Shown here piece after piece: positions 17,513 through 27,721 of a DNA stretch of 64,000 nt (position 1 is its first letter; every line of letters starts with the position of its first letter). The notes under the pieces were generated by a model. The model searched no databases and was not told the origin of the DNA. It was given only the letters and a program-made list of their open reading frames with translations. The position numbers and the translations under genes were made by a program. Location: the NCBI GenBank assembly GCA_002506365.1, contig DAXK01000032.1, forward strand, positions 1-64,000, in the 5' to 3' direction. The stretch comes from an archaeon UBA583. Its GTDB lineage: Archaea > Nanobdellota > Nanobdellia > Woesearchaeales > UBA583.

Positions 17513-19219
17513 TTATTTAACAATTACTGAAACCTCACTTAAACCATCATTTGAACCAGTCAAAATATTATACTTTTTACCCTTCTCTAAATTACAACTA
17601 CTCAAATCCAATTTATTTAAATTTTTATTTAAACTTAAATCAGGACTGGATAAAAATTTAATCTCTGAATCATTTAAGATTCTATTATAAACTCTAACTT
17701 CTGAAATTTCCCCCTCAAATTTATTAGTTCCTGAACCTAAAGTAGCATAAGCACCAATATTTAATAAACCAACATCAACAGCAGAATAATTACTTTGATT
17801 TTCTAAAATAGAATTTACATATAATTTTTGAGCATTATTTCCTGAATCAAAAGTTGCAACAATTGAAAACTCTTTACCAGGAGTACATTTAGAAAATCCA
17901 TCAGAATCAGCAGTTACAATATTATTATCTTTTCCAAAAGTAGACCAATAACTTTTATCTCCACTAATCGAATACTCACAAAATAAATAAATTCTCTCAA
18001 CAGAAGAATTAATATTTGAAAAAATCGTATGATGCCAAGTATCAGCATTTGGAAAAGATGAAGTTTTAGCCTTAGCAAAAACACTAAACTCACCAATATT
18101 AATATCATTTCTTAATGAATTAATATCAATATAACTTCTACCATCAAAATCAACACCATCATTAGTAAATTCAACAAAATTAGATTTTTTTAAATCAAAT
18201 AATTTTTTAATCTCACCAGCACTTAAAGCCTTAGAATAAATTCCAACCTCATCAATCAAACCATCATAATGAAAAAAATCAGCAGGATAATCTCCAAAAT
18301 CCCCAATAGTGATTGGGTAAGGGTTTCTCATAACTCCAGTTAAATCCTCAGTTTCATTAACTAAAATACCATCAACATATAATTGAATAATATCCTTATT
18401 TAAATCTCTAACTCCAACAATATGATGCCATTGACTATCATTCATTAATTGTGGACTTAAAACAACTGTTTCGTCTGAACCATCATGAACAGAAAAAACA
18501 GCCCTTTTAGATTTACCATATGAACTCCCAATCCACCAAGCATTACTGCCCGACCCATTGTAAGCCCCAACTAAAACTTCTGAAGAATTAGTATTTGAAG
18601 TAACTAGTTTCCCCCAAGCAGAAATAGTCCAACTAGTTGAATGAGTTAAATTAATAGTTGAAGAATTTCCAATTAAAATTCTTTGATCAATACCATTAAA
18701 ATTAAAACAACCACCACTAACACATTCCGAATTTGTCCAAGTAGCCCCATCAATAGTTCCATCATTATTATAACTAGTTAAATCATCAGCATTATTTGAA
18801 TCAAAATTTAATAATAATCTTGAACTTCCGTATAATAAACCATCATTCCCAACCCCAGAATAATCTTTAATAGTAAAATTAAAATCATCAAATCTCCAAT
18901 ATCCAACTAAACTAACATTTGAAACATTAGCAATAGAATTATCAAAACTACAAACCTCATTTCCTAATTCATCCTTAACAACTAACATATCTAATTCAGT
19001 AGAACCAACAGAATTTAAATATAAATTATCATTAATAACTCCCTCAACTCGAGCACTCCCGGCACTAGAAGTTTGAGATTCAACATCAACTAAAACAGAA
19101 CTAGAAAAAGCAGTAAACCAACCTTGAAAACCTACAACAGAAATAACAGCAACAACAAGTAATAAAGCAGTTGCAACAACAGGAGAAACTCCATTTTTAC
19201 TCAAAAAAAAATTAAACAT
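17513..19219 (-). CDS. Archaeal pilin-type surface protein with two LamG-like domains (paralogue)
   Basis: 568 residues, paralogue of the 14.6-16.4 kb protein. Class III signal (LSKNG before VSPVVATALLL), GFQGWFTAFSSSVLVDVE, then LamG domain one (about 110-330, GYWRFDD, DYSGVGNDG, GLIDEVGIYSKALS) and two (about 335-525, EGEISEVRVYNRILN), with an LSSCNLEKG tail ending SEVSVIVK. A TTTATAAT box near 19241-19248 fits a leaderless start. Divergence between the two LamG copies suggests different ligands. Confidence 0.8.
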   Translation of the reverse strand: MFNFFLSKNGVSPVVATALLLVVAVISVVGFQGWFTAFSSSVLVDVESQTSSAGSARVEGVINDNLYLNSVGSTELDMLVVKDELGNEVCSFDNSIANVSNVSLVGYWRFDDFNFTIKDYSGVGNDGLLYGSSRLLLNFDSNNADDLTSYNNDGTIDGATWTNSECVSGGCFNFNGIDQRILIGNSSTINLTHSTSWTISAWGKLVTSNTNSSEVLVGAYNGSGSNAWWIGSSYGKSKRAVFSVHDGSDETVVLSPQLMNDSQWHHIVGVRDLNKDIIQLYVDGILVNETEDLTGVMRNPYPITIGDFGDYPADFFHYDGLIDEVGIYSKALSAGEIKKLFDLKKSNFVEFTNDGVDFDGRSYIDINSLRNDINIGEFSVFAKAKTSSFPNADTWHHTIFSNINSSVERIYLFCEYSISGDKSYWSTFGKDNNIVTADSDGFSKCTPGKEFSIVATFDSGNNAQKLYVNSILENQSNYSAVDVGLLNIGAYATLGSGTNKFEGEISEVRVYNRILNDSEIKFLSSPDLSLNKNLNKLDLSSCNLEKGKKYNILTGSNDGLSEVSVIVK

Positions 19220-19325
19220 AAAAATAAAATAAAATCATTATTTATAATACCTATTTATCACTAAACAATATTAGTATAAAAAATAAAATAATAAACAAAA
19301 ACAAAATAATTAATATGAAAAATAA

Positions 19326-19508
19326 TTATCCTGCGTAACAACAATGACACTTACACTCATTTGAACAAGGTCCATTACACTTACAAATTTGACAATCACA
19401 AGGCATACAACAATCCTTACAAAAATCATCTTCATCAAAAGACTTGTAAGCAACTTCTAACTCTTTTCCACAATCACAACACGTAATTTTTTTACTTTCT
19501 TCTACCAT
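19326..19508 (-). CDS. 60-residue cysteine-rich metal-binding protein
   Basis: Begins MVEESKKITCCDCGKE and contains 16 cysteines in 60 residues. The first half (CCDCG ... CKDC) is homologous to the 38-residue zinc-ribbon protein at 7.1-7.2 kb; the second half is a dense run of CxC, CxxC and CHCC motifs with little else. It is likely to bind several metal ions (zinc, copper or Fe-S) in the cytosol, as no signal peptide is seen. TATA-like ATTATATAAAT is centred about 25 nt upstream. Confidence 0.7.
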   Translation of the reverse strand: MVEESKKITCCDCGKELEVAYKSFDEDDFCKDCCMPCDCQICKCNGPCSNECKCHCCYAG

Positions 19509-19582
19509 AAAAAAAACAAGATTAAATATTATATAAATCTATTTAATAACTAATAAGAAATATATTATAATAAATACAATTA

Positions 19583-20218
19583 CTAATAATAAGTTTTCAA
19601 AGAACTAGCCTTAACTTGTTCAAAAACTTTCTTATAATAACTATTCCTATTTTGATTAAAATCATTAACAGCATCACCCAATCCAATTACTCCAGAACAA
19701 GCAAGACCCAAAGAATAAATTCCAACTCCCACATAAGGACTCAAAACAAAAGATGAAAATAAACAAGCTGAAAAAAGTCCAACCTGACTAGGAAAATTTT
19801 TTCTACAAATACTTAAACTATCAACATCAAAACCCTCACAAGATACAATCCTCTCCAAACCATCCAAATCTAAAATTGAACTCGCGCAAGTTTTAAACCC
19901 AAAATTCTCATCTAAAAAAACTTTCTTTTTAGAATAACTCGCATAAAAAGGAACAACAAACTTTTTCTCAGACTCTAACTCAACCAAACTCAAACCAAGT
20001 AAATCATAATCAACAACACTCAAAGGATTTGCTCTTCCTAAAACTACTCCATCAACAACTGGATTTTTCACTTCATTATACAAATAAGTATTAGAATTAA
20101 ACTTATTACTCTCAGAAATAAAATCATAATCAATCCCTGGAAACATAAAAACCACATCATCAATAGTTGAAAAACTACACTTTTCAATTAACTCTTGAAA
20201 ACTTGGAACATAAACCAT
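19583..20218 (-). CDS. Unknown protein at the end of the surface-protein operon
   Basis: 211 residues. Mixed alpha/beta N-terminal two thirds, then two hydrophobic glycine-containing segments about 140-182 (ACLFSSFVLSPYVGVGIYS, LACSGVIGLG) and a basic/aromatic tail. No domain recognised. It starts 14 nt after the stop of the giant Ig-like protein and is probably the last gene of the operon that starts at 26.46 kb. Confidence 0.6.
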   Translation of the reverse strand: MVYVPSFQELIEKCSFSTIDDVVFMFPGIDYDFISESNKFNSNTYLYNEVKNPVVDGVVLGRANPLSVVDYDLLGLSLVELESEKKFVVPFYASYSKKKVFLDENFGFKTCASSILDLDGLERIVSCEGFDVDSLSICRKNFPSQVGLFSACLFSSFVLSPYVGVGIYSLGLACSGVIGLGDAVNDFNQNRNSYYKKVFEQVKASSLKTYY

Positions 20219-20232
20219 TCTTAAAAAAAAGT

Positions 20233-23200
20233 TTAATCAATTCTAATATAAGAATATCTTGTAAACTTTTCTTCACCAACATTAACTGAATATCTAACTG
20301 GATACATTCCAGACTCAACATCAGACTTTACAAATAAAGGAATCTCAATACTTTTACTTTGACCCTTCTTTAAACCAATACTATCTGAAAATGAAATTCC
20401 TAAATCAGCTGAAATAACAGTAATTTCAATTTGTTTTGAAACAGCCTCATTATTAACTGCACTAAACTCAATTGAATTATAACCTCTATCAACACTACCT
20501 AATAAAGCAGCACCCATATAATTCATAATATCTAAACCATTACCCCTAATTGAAGTAATCTTAACTTGTTCAGCTTGTTTAAAAAATCTTACATTCTCTG
20601 AAACAACAACTTCTCCACCAAACTCATCCATTAACTTAACATTAAAAGTGCAATACTCACCAGCACCAATATTAATATTAAAATCTCTAGTATCTAAATC
20701 AAAATTAAATACATAAACACCATTAACCTCTGAATAAATTCCTGAAGCCATAGCACCATTTGAACTAGTAGATAAAGTTCCAGCAAAGTTATTACAAACT
20801 AACTCAGGTTTTAAACTTACAACTCTCTTAGCTAATTCTTCATTTGTAATCTCAATTGCAAAATCAAACTCAAATAACTCTAAATCTGACTCAACAATTA
20901 AATCAATATCTAACTCTGATAAATCAACATATAACTCAAATAAATCTGAAATCTCTGAACTAACTACATTCCCTGATTCATCTCTAACAATTAACTCAAA
21001 AGTTCCAATACCAACTCTACTATAATCAATAATCTCTAAAGTCCCTGAACATGAAACATTATTTGAAACTGAATTAATAATTAATTCGCAAGTAATATCT
21101 TCATTATTTCCATGTGTAGCATCCCAACTAAAAGTTAAATCAGTCTTCACAAAATTTCCATTTGTAGATGTATATCCAAAATTTGAAATAATTGGTTTAT
21201 AATTACTAAAAGTTTCAACAGCAAAGGAATTAACTTTATCACCATCTAAATCAGTAACAACTAACTCAAAGATTCCTTTCCCTTCCCTATTATAATTATC
21301 AATTGTAAAATTTCCATCACAATCAACCACATTTGAAACTGAATTAACAATTAATGAACAAACAATTTCTTCATTATTTTCATGACCAACAACCCAACTA
21401 AAAGATAAATCTGTAGCTAAAGCATCTCCATTTGAACTATTCATATCAAAACTTGTAATAAAAGGCTTATAATCAATAATAATTACTTCTTGTTCAAAAT
21501 CTTTTAAAATAATTGAAGTAACTTCATTATTATTTAAATCTGAAACAACTAACCTAAAAGTTCCAGTTCCAACAATATTATAATTATTATAATTAAATGT
21601 TCCTTGATCACAATCAACAATACTTGATTCACTATTTACAAATAATTCACAAACAATATCCATTGAACTATTTTCATGACCAACAACATAATCAAAAGTT
21701 AAATCAGTTGAAACAAATTCATCATTACTACTTGTTAAATCAAAACTTGTAATAAAAGGTTTATAATCAACTACAACAACTTCATTCTCAAAACTCTTTT
21801 TAATAATTGAAGAAACTTCATCACCAGACTCATCTCTAACAGTTAAAGTAAAAGTTCCCTCTCCAACTTTAATATAATTCTCTAACTCAAAATTTGAACT
21901 ACAAGGAACCACATGAACATTTGAATTTACTTTAATTTCACAAACAATATCTTCTGACACATTTTCATGACCAACAACATAATCAAAAGTTAAATCTGTA
22001 GGAACATAAATTCCATTACTACTTGTTAAATCAAAACTTGTAATAAAAGGTTTATACTCAACTACAACAGGTTCACTCTCAAAAGTTTCAATAATAGTTT
22101 CAGTAACTGAAAATCCTGATTCATCTGTTACAACTAATTCAAAAATTGAATCTCCCTCAACATTAAAATCATTAATACTAAAATCACCTAAACAATCAAC
22201 TAAATTAATAACTGAATTAACAACTAATGAACAAACAATTTCTTCATTTGAATTCTCATGACCAACTTCATAACTAAAAGTTAAATCTGTAGGAATAATA
22301 TTCCCATTTGAACTACTCATATCAAAACTTGTAATAAAAGGTCTATAAACTACCTCATAAACATAAATCTCTAACTCACTAGTAATTGGAGCATTAACAC
22401 CATCAGTAACAGTTAAAACAACCTCAAAAGTTCCAGTTTCATCAAATGTATGAGAAATTCTATCTAAATCTGAACAATCTCCAGACTCAACAGTAAAATC
22501 TCCAAAATCAATTGAACAAACTAAATCAGTATTATCAACATCAGTTACTTCAACATTAAAAAAAGTTGTGAATTCTAATTCTCCTGAATTTTCATCAGCT
22601 GAAAAAAGAGCAATTACTGGATTTGAATTATCAGTAAAATTTACAATAAATAAATCAGTTGAACTAGCACCCAAACTATCTGTAACAATTACTTCAAACT
22701 CTGACACACCAACTTTATTTGAACTTGTTAAAGTTAAAATTCCATTATTATAACTAAAACCTGAATCCCCTGAATTTTTAGTAAAATCAATATCTAACTC
22801 TGAAAATTCTTCATTATAATCAACAACATAATTTTCAACATCAATTTCAATTAAATTTTTATAATAATCACTAACATCTGGAATTGAAACAACTGGCTTT
22901 GAATTTTCTTCACTCAAAGTAATTGTAATAGATACATCTGAACCAACATCAATAGATCCAAACTTTGATTCATATCCATCATAACTAACAATATAATCAT
23001 AATTACCAAATAAAACTTCTGAAAAAGTAACTTCTCCATCATCTCCAGTAACTAAACTAATTGAATCAAAAACAACTTCAGCTCCAACTAACTCAGAACT
23101 ATCTGCTCCTAAAACTCTAAAAGTTACATCAAATGTTTCAGGTTCACTAATAATTAAATTTTGAATTTGTGTAACATTATTTGAAATATCACAATTTTCT

Positions 23201-24453
23201 CCATTAGGATCAACAACAACTTTCACACTATGTGTCCCAGCACCTAAATTTGAAATATAACTACTTAAATCCTCATTAAAAGCTTTTAAACTTGATTCTG
23301 AAACTAAATTAGTTCTACTAACAACTAAACTATCATCAAAATAAATTCCATAATCAAAATTCATTGGAGTAACAGATTCATCTCTATAAGCTCCAGTTTT
23401 AAAATTTGCAAATAAATCTTCACCAACAACAATTTGAGTAACCTCACTAGATAAATCAAAACTATTATCATTTGATAACATAAAATCTTCAATTCTAGCA
23501 TAACAAGCAGACTCTAACTCTTTAGGATAAATTGTCTCATAAGCATAAGCATAATCTTTTTGTGAAGATACAATTTGTGAATCTACAACTTCTGTTTCAA
23601 CTTTAAACTCAACTCTAGCATTTTCTAAATTAGTTGAAGGTGTCCACTCAAATGCAGTTAAACTAGCACACTCATCAGCTAAAATTGATAAAGTAACTCT
23701 CTCTGAAAAATATTCAACATTTGAATCATCATTTTTAATAGTTAATTTAATATCAGTTTGAGCTGAAAAATCAGAATATCCGCTAGGAATTGTAGGTTTC
23801 CACCAATCTGAATTTGTTAACCTATAAGCTGAACAAACAGTCTCAGAAATTTGGACAGGAACAGATACTTGAACTGGTTTTAAAGAATTCTCAGTATTTA
23901 CAATATTTAATTCTCCAACTTCAGCAATTGCTGAATTCCCTTTAACAAATTCTAAATTTGTATAATAATTATCTTTACAAACATCATAATTACAAACAAT
24001 ATTATCTTGCTTAGCATACTTTACAAAATACTCATCATCACTTGCTGAAAAATACATTAAATATCCAAATTGTTTATTTGAATCTAATTTAACTGAAATT
24101 AAATCATCTGAACTAATTGAATAATAATCTGACCCAATAGCTGAATTATCTAAACAAGTTAATAATTGATTATAATTTTGGTTTTCATTATAAGTAACTG
24201 CGCAAGCTTCAATAGTATTTCCATTATGTAATTGAACTTTTGAACTATAATCAACACTACTACAATCAGCATTATTACAAGCATAACCTGAAACATAAAT
24301 ATCTGATGGAATATCTGTTGTTGTAAAAACAGGATTATAAAATGAATAAACATCAGCTGAATAAACTGAACTCATACTAAAAACTAAAACAATTAATCCA
24401 AAAACAAAATTCAAAAAAGTTTTATTATTTAAATTTAAATTATTTTTATTCAT
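20233..24453 (-). CDS. Giant secreted Ig/PKD-repeat surface protein
   Basis: About 1406 residues. Signal peptide (MNKNNLNLNNKTFLNFVFG... to VYSA, about residue 32). Domains in order: a long Cys-containing beta region, a CarboxypepD-regulatory-like domain (VTFRVLGADSSELVGAEVVF...), a cadherin/Ig-like domain, a PKD domain (FGDF...SHTFDETGTFEVVLTVTDG), five repeats of 90-97 residues at about 703-1172 (YKPFITSFDLTSSNG...HEN...VC...DC...FEL-VV-DESG), and C-terminal beta domains. Each repeat keeps two cysteines, probably one disulfide. No C-terminal membrane anchor is seen. The start is the ninth codon of the longest frame because GGGGTG lies about 9 nt before that ATG. Confidence 0.85.
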   Translation of the reverse strand: MNKNNLNLNNKTFLNFVFGLIVLVFSMSSVYSADVYSFYNPVFTTTDIPSDIYVSGYACNNADCSSVDYSSKVQLHNGNTIEACAVTYNENQNYNQLLTCLDNSAIGSDYYSISSDDLISVKLDSNKQFGYLMYFSASDDEYFVKYAKQDNIVCNYDVCKDNYYTNLEFVKGNSAIAEVGELNIVNTENSLKPVQVSVPVQISETVCSAYRLTNSDWWKPTIPSGYSDFSAQTDIKLTIKNDDSNVEYFSERVTLSILADECASLTAFEWTPSTNLENARVEFKVETEVVDSQIVSSQKDYAYAYETIYPKELESACYARIEDFMLSNDNSFDLSSEVTQIVVGEDLFANFKTGAYRDESVTPMNFDYGIYFDDSLVVSRTNLVSESSLKAFNEDLSSYISNLGAGTHSVKVVVDPNGENCDISNNVTQIQNLIISEPETFDVTFRVLGADSSELVGAEVVFDSISLVTGDDGEVTFSEVLFGNYDYIVSYDGYESKFGSIDVGSDVSITITLSEENSKPVVSIPDVSDYYKNLIEIDVENYVVDYNEEFSELDIDFTKNSGDSGFSYNNGILTLTSSNKVGVSEFEVIVTDSLGASSTDLFIVNFTDNSNPVIALFSADENSGELEFTTFFNVEVTDVDNTDLVCSIDFGDFTVESGDCSDLDRISHTFDETGTFEVVLTVTDGVNAPITSELEIYVYEVVYRPFITSFDMSSSNGNIIPTDLTFSYEVGHENSNEEIVCSLVVNSVINLVDCLGDFSINDFNVEGDSIFELVVTDESGFSVTETIIETFESEPVVVEYKPFITSFDLTSSNGIYVPTDLTFDYVVGHENVSEDIVCEIKVNSNVHVVPCSSNFELENYIKVGEGTFTLTVRDESGDEVSSIIKKSFENEVVVVDYKPFITSFDLTSSNDEFVSTDLTFDYVVGHENSSMDIVCELFVNSESSIVDCDQGTFNYNNYNIVGTGTFRLVVSDLNNNEVTSIILKDFEQEVIIIDYKPFITSFDMNSSNGDALATDLSFSWVVGHENNEEIVCSLIVNSVSNVVDCDGNFTIDNYNREGKGIFELVVTDLDGDKVNSFAVETFSNYKPIISNFGYTSTNGNFVKTDLTFSWDATHGNNEDITCELIINSVSNNVSCSGTLEIIDYSRVGIGTFELIVRDESGNVVSSEISDLFELYVDLSELDIDLIVESDLELFEFDFAIEITNEELAKRVVSLKPELVCNNFAGTLSTSSNGAMASGIYSEVNGVYVFNFDLDTRDFNINIGAGEYCTFNVKLMDEFGGEVVVSENVRFFKQAEQVKITSIRGNGLDIMNYMGAALLGSVDRGYNSIEFSAVNNEAVSKQIEITVISADLGISFSDSIGLKKGQSKSIEIPLFVKSDVESGMYPVRYSVNVGEEKFTRYSYIRID

Positions 24454-24457
24454 TTTA

Positions 24458-25156
24458 TTAACACCCCTTTGAAACAATAGTTACTAATGTTCCCCCAACA
24501 GAACCACCAGTTGAACCTGTAGTCCCAAATCCTGAACTAGTAGTATTCCCAGTTGTAGTTGTTGAAGAACTTCCTCCAGCACACCCAGCAGCAGAACCTG
24601 AACCTCCTTTTGAAGCAAAAGCAGCATTTAAAGCAAAAGCCCAAATACTAGCAGAAGTAGGTTCAGAAAAATTTGACCACTCTCTCCATTCATTTGATTT
24701 TACTCTTTCATTATTTCCAACATAACTAGCCATTCTAGCATCTAATAATCCAGACTTAAAAGTTCCAATATCACAAGAATAATTTCCATTATCTAATAAA
24801 TTACAATTATTTGCCTCAATATTTTTATAATTAATTCCTGAAGGGAATGTATTTAATAATTCACTAGCTAAAGATTTATACTTATCAACTTCAGTTGTTA
24901 AAGTAGCATAATGATTATCAAAATCTTGATCAAAATCTTTAATAAAACCACCCTCATAAGCATCCTTTATATCATTAATTTGATATTCAAAAGGATTTCC
25001 AGTAGCTTTTGTTTTTTCCTTTAAAACTTGTGTTTGAGCAGCAATATTACTATATTGTAAAAATAAATCTCCAGCATTCTTTGGAGCAGTTGAAGCGCAA
25101 CCTCCTAATAAAGATCCTGCTAATACAATTGTTGCAATTTTTTTATCTAAACTCAT
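24458..25156 (-). CDS. Predicted lipoprotein with Gly/Ser/Thr-rich tail
   Basis: 232 residues. Signal peptide with lipobox LLGGC (Cys near residue 20), then a helical charged region and a C-terminal low-complexity tail of Gly, Ser and Thr with a few cysteines, ending VTIVSKGC. A strong AGGAGG lies about 9 nt before the ATG, and the start overlaps the upstream stop in an ATGA. Unknown function; lipid-anchored location inferred. The operon partners are secreted, consistent with a cell-surface complex. Confidence 0.75.
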   Translation of the reverse strand: MSLDKKIATIVLAGSLLGGCASTAPKNAGDLFLQYSNIAAQTQVLKEKTKATGNPFEYQINDIKDAYEGGFIKDFDQDFDNHYATLTTEVDKYKSLASELLNTFPSGINYKNIEANNCNLLDNGNYSCDIGTFKSGLLDARMASYVGNNERVKSNEWREWSNFSEPTSASIWAFALNAAFASKGGSGSAAGCAGGSSSTTTTGNTTSSGFGTTGSTGGSVGGTLVTIVSKGC

Positions 25157-26463
25157 TTTTTATTTCCTCCTAAAGCAGTATAACCAGAATCAATTTCAGA
25201 ATTAATTCCTCCATAAATACATTTAATAGTTTCCCCTGCATTAAAATTTGAAAATGTTTTCTTATCATTAACTCCAGCAATACAAGTTTCACCAACATTA
25301 GTTAATTTGTCATCTAAATCTCCTTTCATCATTCTTCCAGTATAAGCAGTCATATTTTGTAAAATCCAATCATCACCCGGTAAAATAAAATTTACAAAAG
25401 TTCCATCTCTTAAAGTTGTAGCATAAGCAGACTCTGAACTAACATTCGCCACATTATTCATATGATAATTAGCAATATCAGATCCTGTTCTATCATGAAC
25501 AGCTGATAATGAAATTCCATTTGCAAAATCTTCTAAACTAATACAATTATTTTCACCCTCCTTACAATTTAATTTAACATTTGAATCAAAATAATTACTT
25601 CCAGAAACTAAAGCTTCTAAATTTCCTTTTGCTCCTGTTACTTTTTGTAAATAAGCAGCATCAGTTACAGCCACAATATTTTCTTCAGGTAAAACTGAAC
25701 TTGCTCTTTGATAAATTGAAGCAGCCATTCCCTCAATATTTGTAGGAAATCTTGACTTTTTATTAAAAGCATAATTTTTACCATTAAAACCTTTTCCTGA
25801 TGAAACATTATAATTTGCTGAAGATTCATCAGTCTTTGAATATAATGAAGGATAAATTGAAAAATCATCTCCTGAACCAGGTGTTAAAATATAACTTTTA
25901 GCTAATTCTAATTTTTCTTCTGAATCTTCAGAGATTGCTGATTGAACTACCTTACCAACATTAATATCTCCTAATCTATCACTAAAATCATACCAAACTT
26001 TACTTCTCTTCCCATTTCTAAATTGTTTATTTAATTTAGATTCTGTTCTTGGATCACAAAAAGCTAATTTATTATCAGCAGCATTTACACAAAATTCACC
26101 AGTTTTTTCATCTGTTCCATATTTATAAGTTCTAATCATATATTGACCATCTGAGAATTTATCCCCTTCAATATCTTCTAAAACTCTATCACCATAAGTT
26201 GACTTATGATTATTTGCAACACATTCTTCAACATTTTTACCATTTCCTAAATTAGAAATATCATATTTAGTTCCTTTTTCTAACCATCTATCAGAAATTT
26301 TATTATATTTAGATTTACATTCAACAGATAAATTTGTATTCCCATCAGTTCCAAAGCTTTGAAACCCATTTGCAGCATATACAGGACTATTAGCCCCTAA
26401 ACTTAAAGCAGCTGTAACTCCAGCAGCTAAAATATTTGTTTTTAATGATTTTTTGTAGTTCAT
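25153..26463 (-). CDS. Secreted protein of unknown function, first gene of surface operon
   Basis: 436 residues. Signal peptide MNYKKSLKTNILAAGVTAALS...YAANG, cut near residue 30. The mature protein is Asn/Ser/Gly-rich with about ten cysteines that could form disulfides. No known domain recognised. ACCTTTATAAATC (26490-26499) lies about 30 nt upstream of the ATG. It is followed by a lipoprotein, the giant Ig-like protein and a fourth unknown gene with overlaps or short gaps, so it is probably the promoter-proximal gene of a four-gene operon. Confidence 0.75.
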   Translation of the reverse strand: MNYKKSLKTNILAAGVTAALSLGANSPVYAANGFQSFGTDGNTNLSVECKSKYNKISDRWLEKGTKYDISNLGNGKNVEECVANNHKSTYGDRVLEDIEGDKFSDGQYMIRTYKYGTDEKTGEFCVNAADNKLAFCDPRTESKLNKQFRNGKRSKVWYDFSDRLGDINVGKVVQSAISEDSEEKLELAKSYILTPGSGDDFSIYPSLYSKTDESSANYNVSSGKGFNGKNYAFNKKSRFPTNIEGMAASIYQRASSVLPEENIVAVTDAAYLQKVTGAKGNLEALVSGSNYFDSNVKLNCKEGENNCISLEDFANGISLSAVHDRTGSDIANYHMNNVANVSSESAYATTLRDGTFVNFILPGDDWILQNMTAYTGRMMKGDLDDKLTNVGETCIAGVNDKKTFSNFNAGETIKCIYGGINSEIDSGYTALGGNKK

Positions 26464-26489
26464 ATATAGTATTTACTACGCAGTGATGA

Positions 26490-26499
26490 TTTATAAAGG
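26490..26499 (-). promoter_or_regulatory. TATA-type promoter of the 19.6-26.5 kb operon
   Basis: CCTTTATAAA read on the minus strand, about 30 nt upstream of the first start codon. The next upstream gene ends at 26611, leaving about 110 nt of A/T-rich sequence and no other TATA-like box as good. Confidence 0.5.
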
Positions 26500-26610
26500 T
26501 TTTGTATGTTGTAACTTAAAGTAACACTAATTAAGTATAGCGAATTAGAAAAAAAAGGAAAATTAAGGCTTAAAAAAATATTTTAATTTTTAGAGAAAAA
26601 TATAAATAAT

Positions 26611-27600
26611 TTATTGAAAAATATCATAAATTTGACGAGATTTATTTGATAAATTTTTATAATTATTTAAAGAAATTAAACTTAAGTTTTTCATATCTAA
26701 TAATAAATTATCCATAGACTCATTCCAATTATGAGTAAAATTACATTCAGTTAATTTCCCATATTTACTTTCAAATCCAGCATTTAACACTGATTCTAAT
26801 CCATTTTGAGCTAAAGGACCACCCAAAATACCATTTTCAATACTATGAGGATTTTCTACACAAATATTATAAGTTTTCAAAACTGGTCTTACAACATTTA
26901 CAGATTTTAAAACTTCCACAGATTCCAAAGGTCCTTTAAATTCTACAATTTTTTCAGATTTAATAATCTCATTATTTGAAATTAAATTTGTCTTTAAAGT
27001 TAAATCTACACTAGATTCAAAAAATAATTTACTTGAACTATCTAAATAAGGGAAAAAAGAGTCAGATTTATCTAAATTAGAATCTGAATTAAAATTATTT
27101 GAATAATTTTGAACAAAATCAGTTATTAAGTCCCCAGATAGATCTGGAAATAAATTATTAAATAAAGTTAAATTAATTGGCTTTTTACTCAAAATATAAG
27201 AAGAATCAATTTCATTTAAAGTATTTACATCACTAGATTCAACAGATTCGCCCAATCCATCTATATTATCGCCAACTAATCCAAAACTACCATTATCAAA
27301 AAATAAATTCCTTAAACTCAAACTAAAATCAAAATTAGAATCCAAAATTGAAGTTAAATTAAAATCAGTATTAAAATTAGTTTTAAAATCATAATCTAAA
27401 ACTTGTTTATACACACTAGAAACATTTGAATTAAAATCTAAATTATCATCATAATTCACAAATCCATAATAACCAGATAACCCAATAGGAATAGTTAAAA
27501 CCATATTTCTTAACAAATTACTTTTTTTCTTTTTAAAAATATCCCTTCCACCATTTTTATTAAATGGATCACTAAATGAAGAAGAATTTACAAATACCAT
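26611..27600 (-). CDS. Membrane-anchored protein with C-terminal Cys domain (paralogue A)
   Basis: 329 residues. A short basic N-terminus, one membrane segment about 32-48 (MVLTIPIGLSGYYGFV), a long Asn/Asp/Ser/Phe-rich extracellular stalk, and a C-terminal domain about 235-320. That domain matches the C-terminus of the next downstream protein: Y-x-IC, then NAGFESKYG, an ECNFTHNW segment and LLLDMKN. A TATA-like box (about 27621-27631) is centred 26 nt upstream, so the gene has its own leaderless promoter. Unknown function. Confidence 0.65.
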   Translation of the reverse strand: MVFVNSSSFSDPFNKNGGRDIFKKKKSNLLRNMVLTIPIGLSGYYGFVNYDDNLDFNSNVSSVYKQVLDYDFKTNFNTDFNLTSILDSNFDFSLSLRNLFFDNGSFGLVGDNIDGLGESVESSDVNTLNEIDSSYILSKKPINLTLFNNLFPDLSGDLITDFVQNYSNNFNSDSNLDKSDSFFPYLDSSSKLFFESSVDLTLKTNLISNNEIIKSEKIVEFKGPLESVEVLKSVNVVRPVLKTYNICVENPHSIENGILGGPLAQNGLESVLNAGFESKYGKLTECNFTHNWNESMDNLLLDMKNLSLISLNNYKNLSNKSRQIYDIFQ

Positions 27601-27721
27601 AATCTTAAAAAACTTTTTTAGCTTATAAAACTATTCTAAGTTATAACTTATAAGTAGAAACAATTGTGGTAATTTGAAAAGAATAAAAAATAAGTAAATA
27701 AAATATAAAAATATTAATAAA

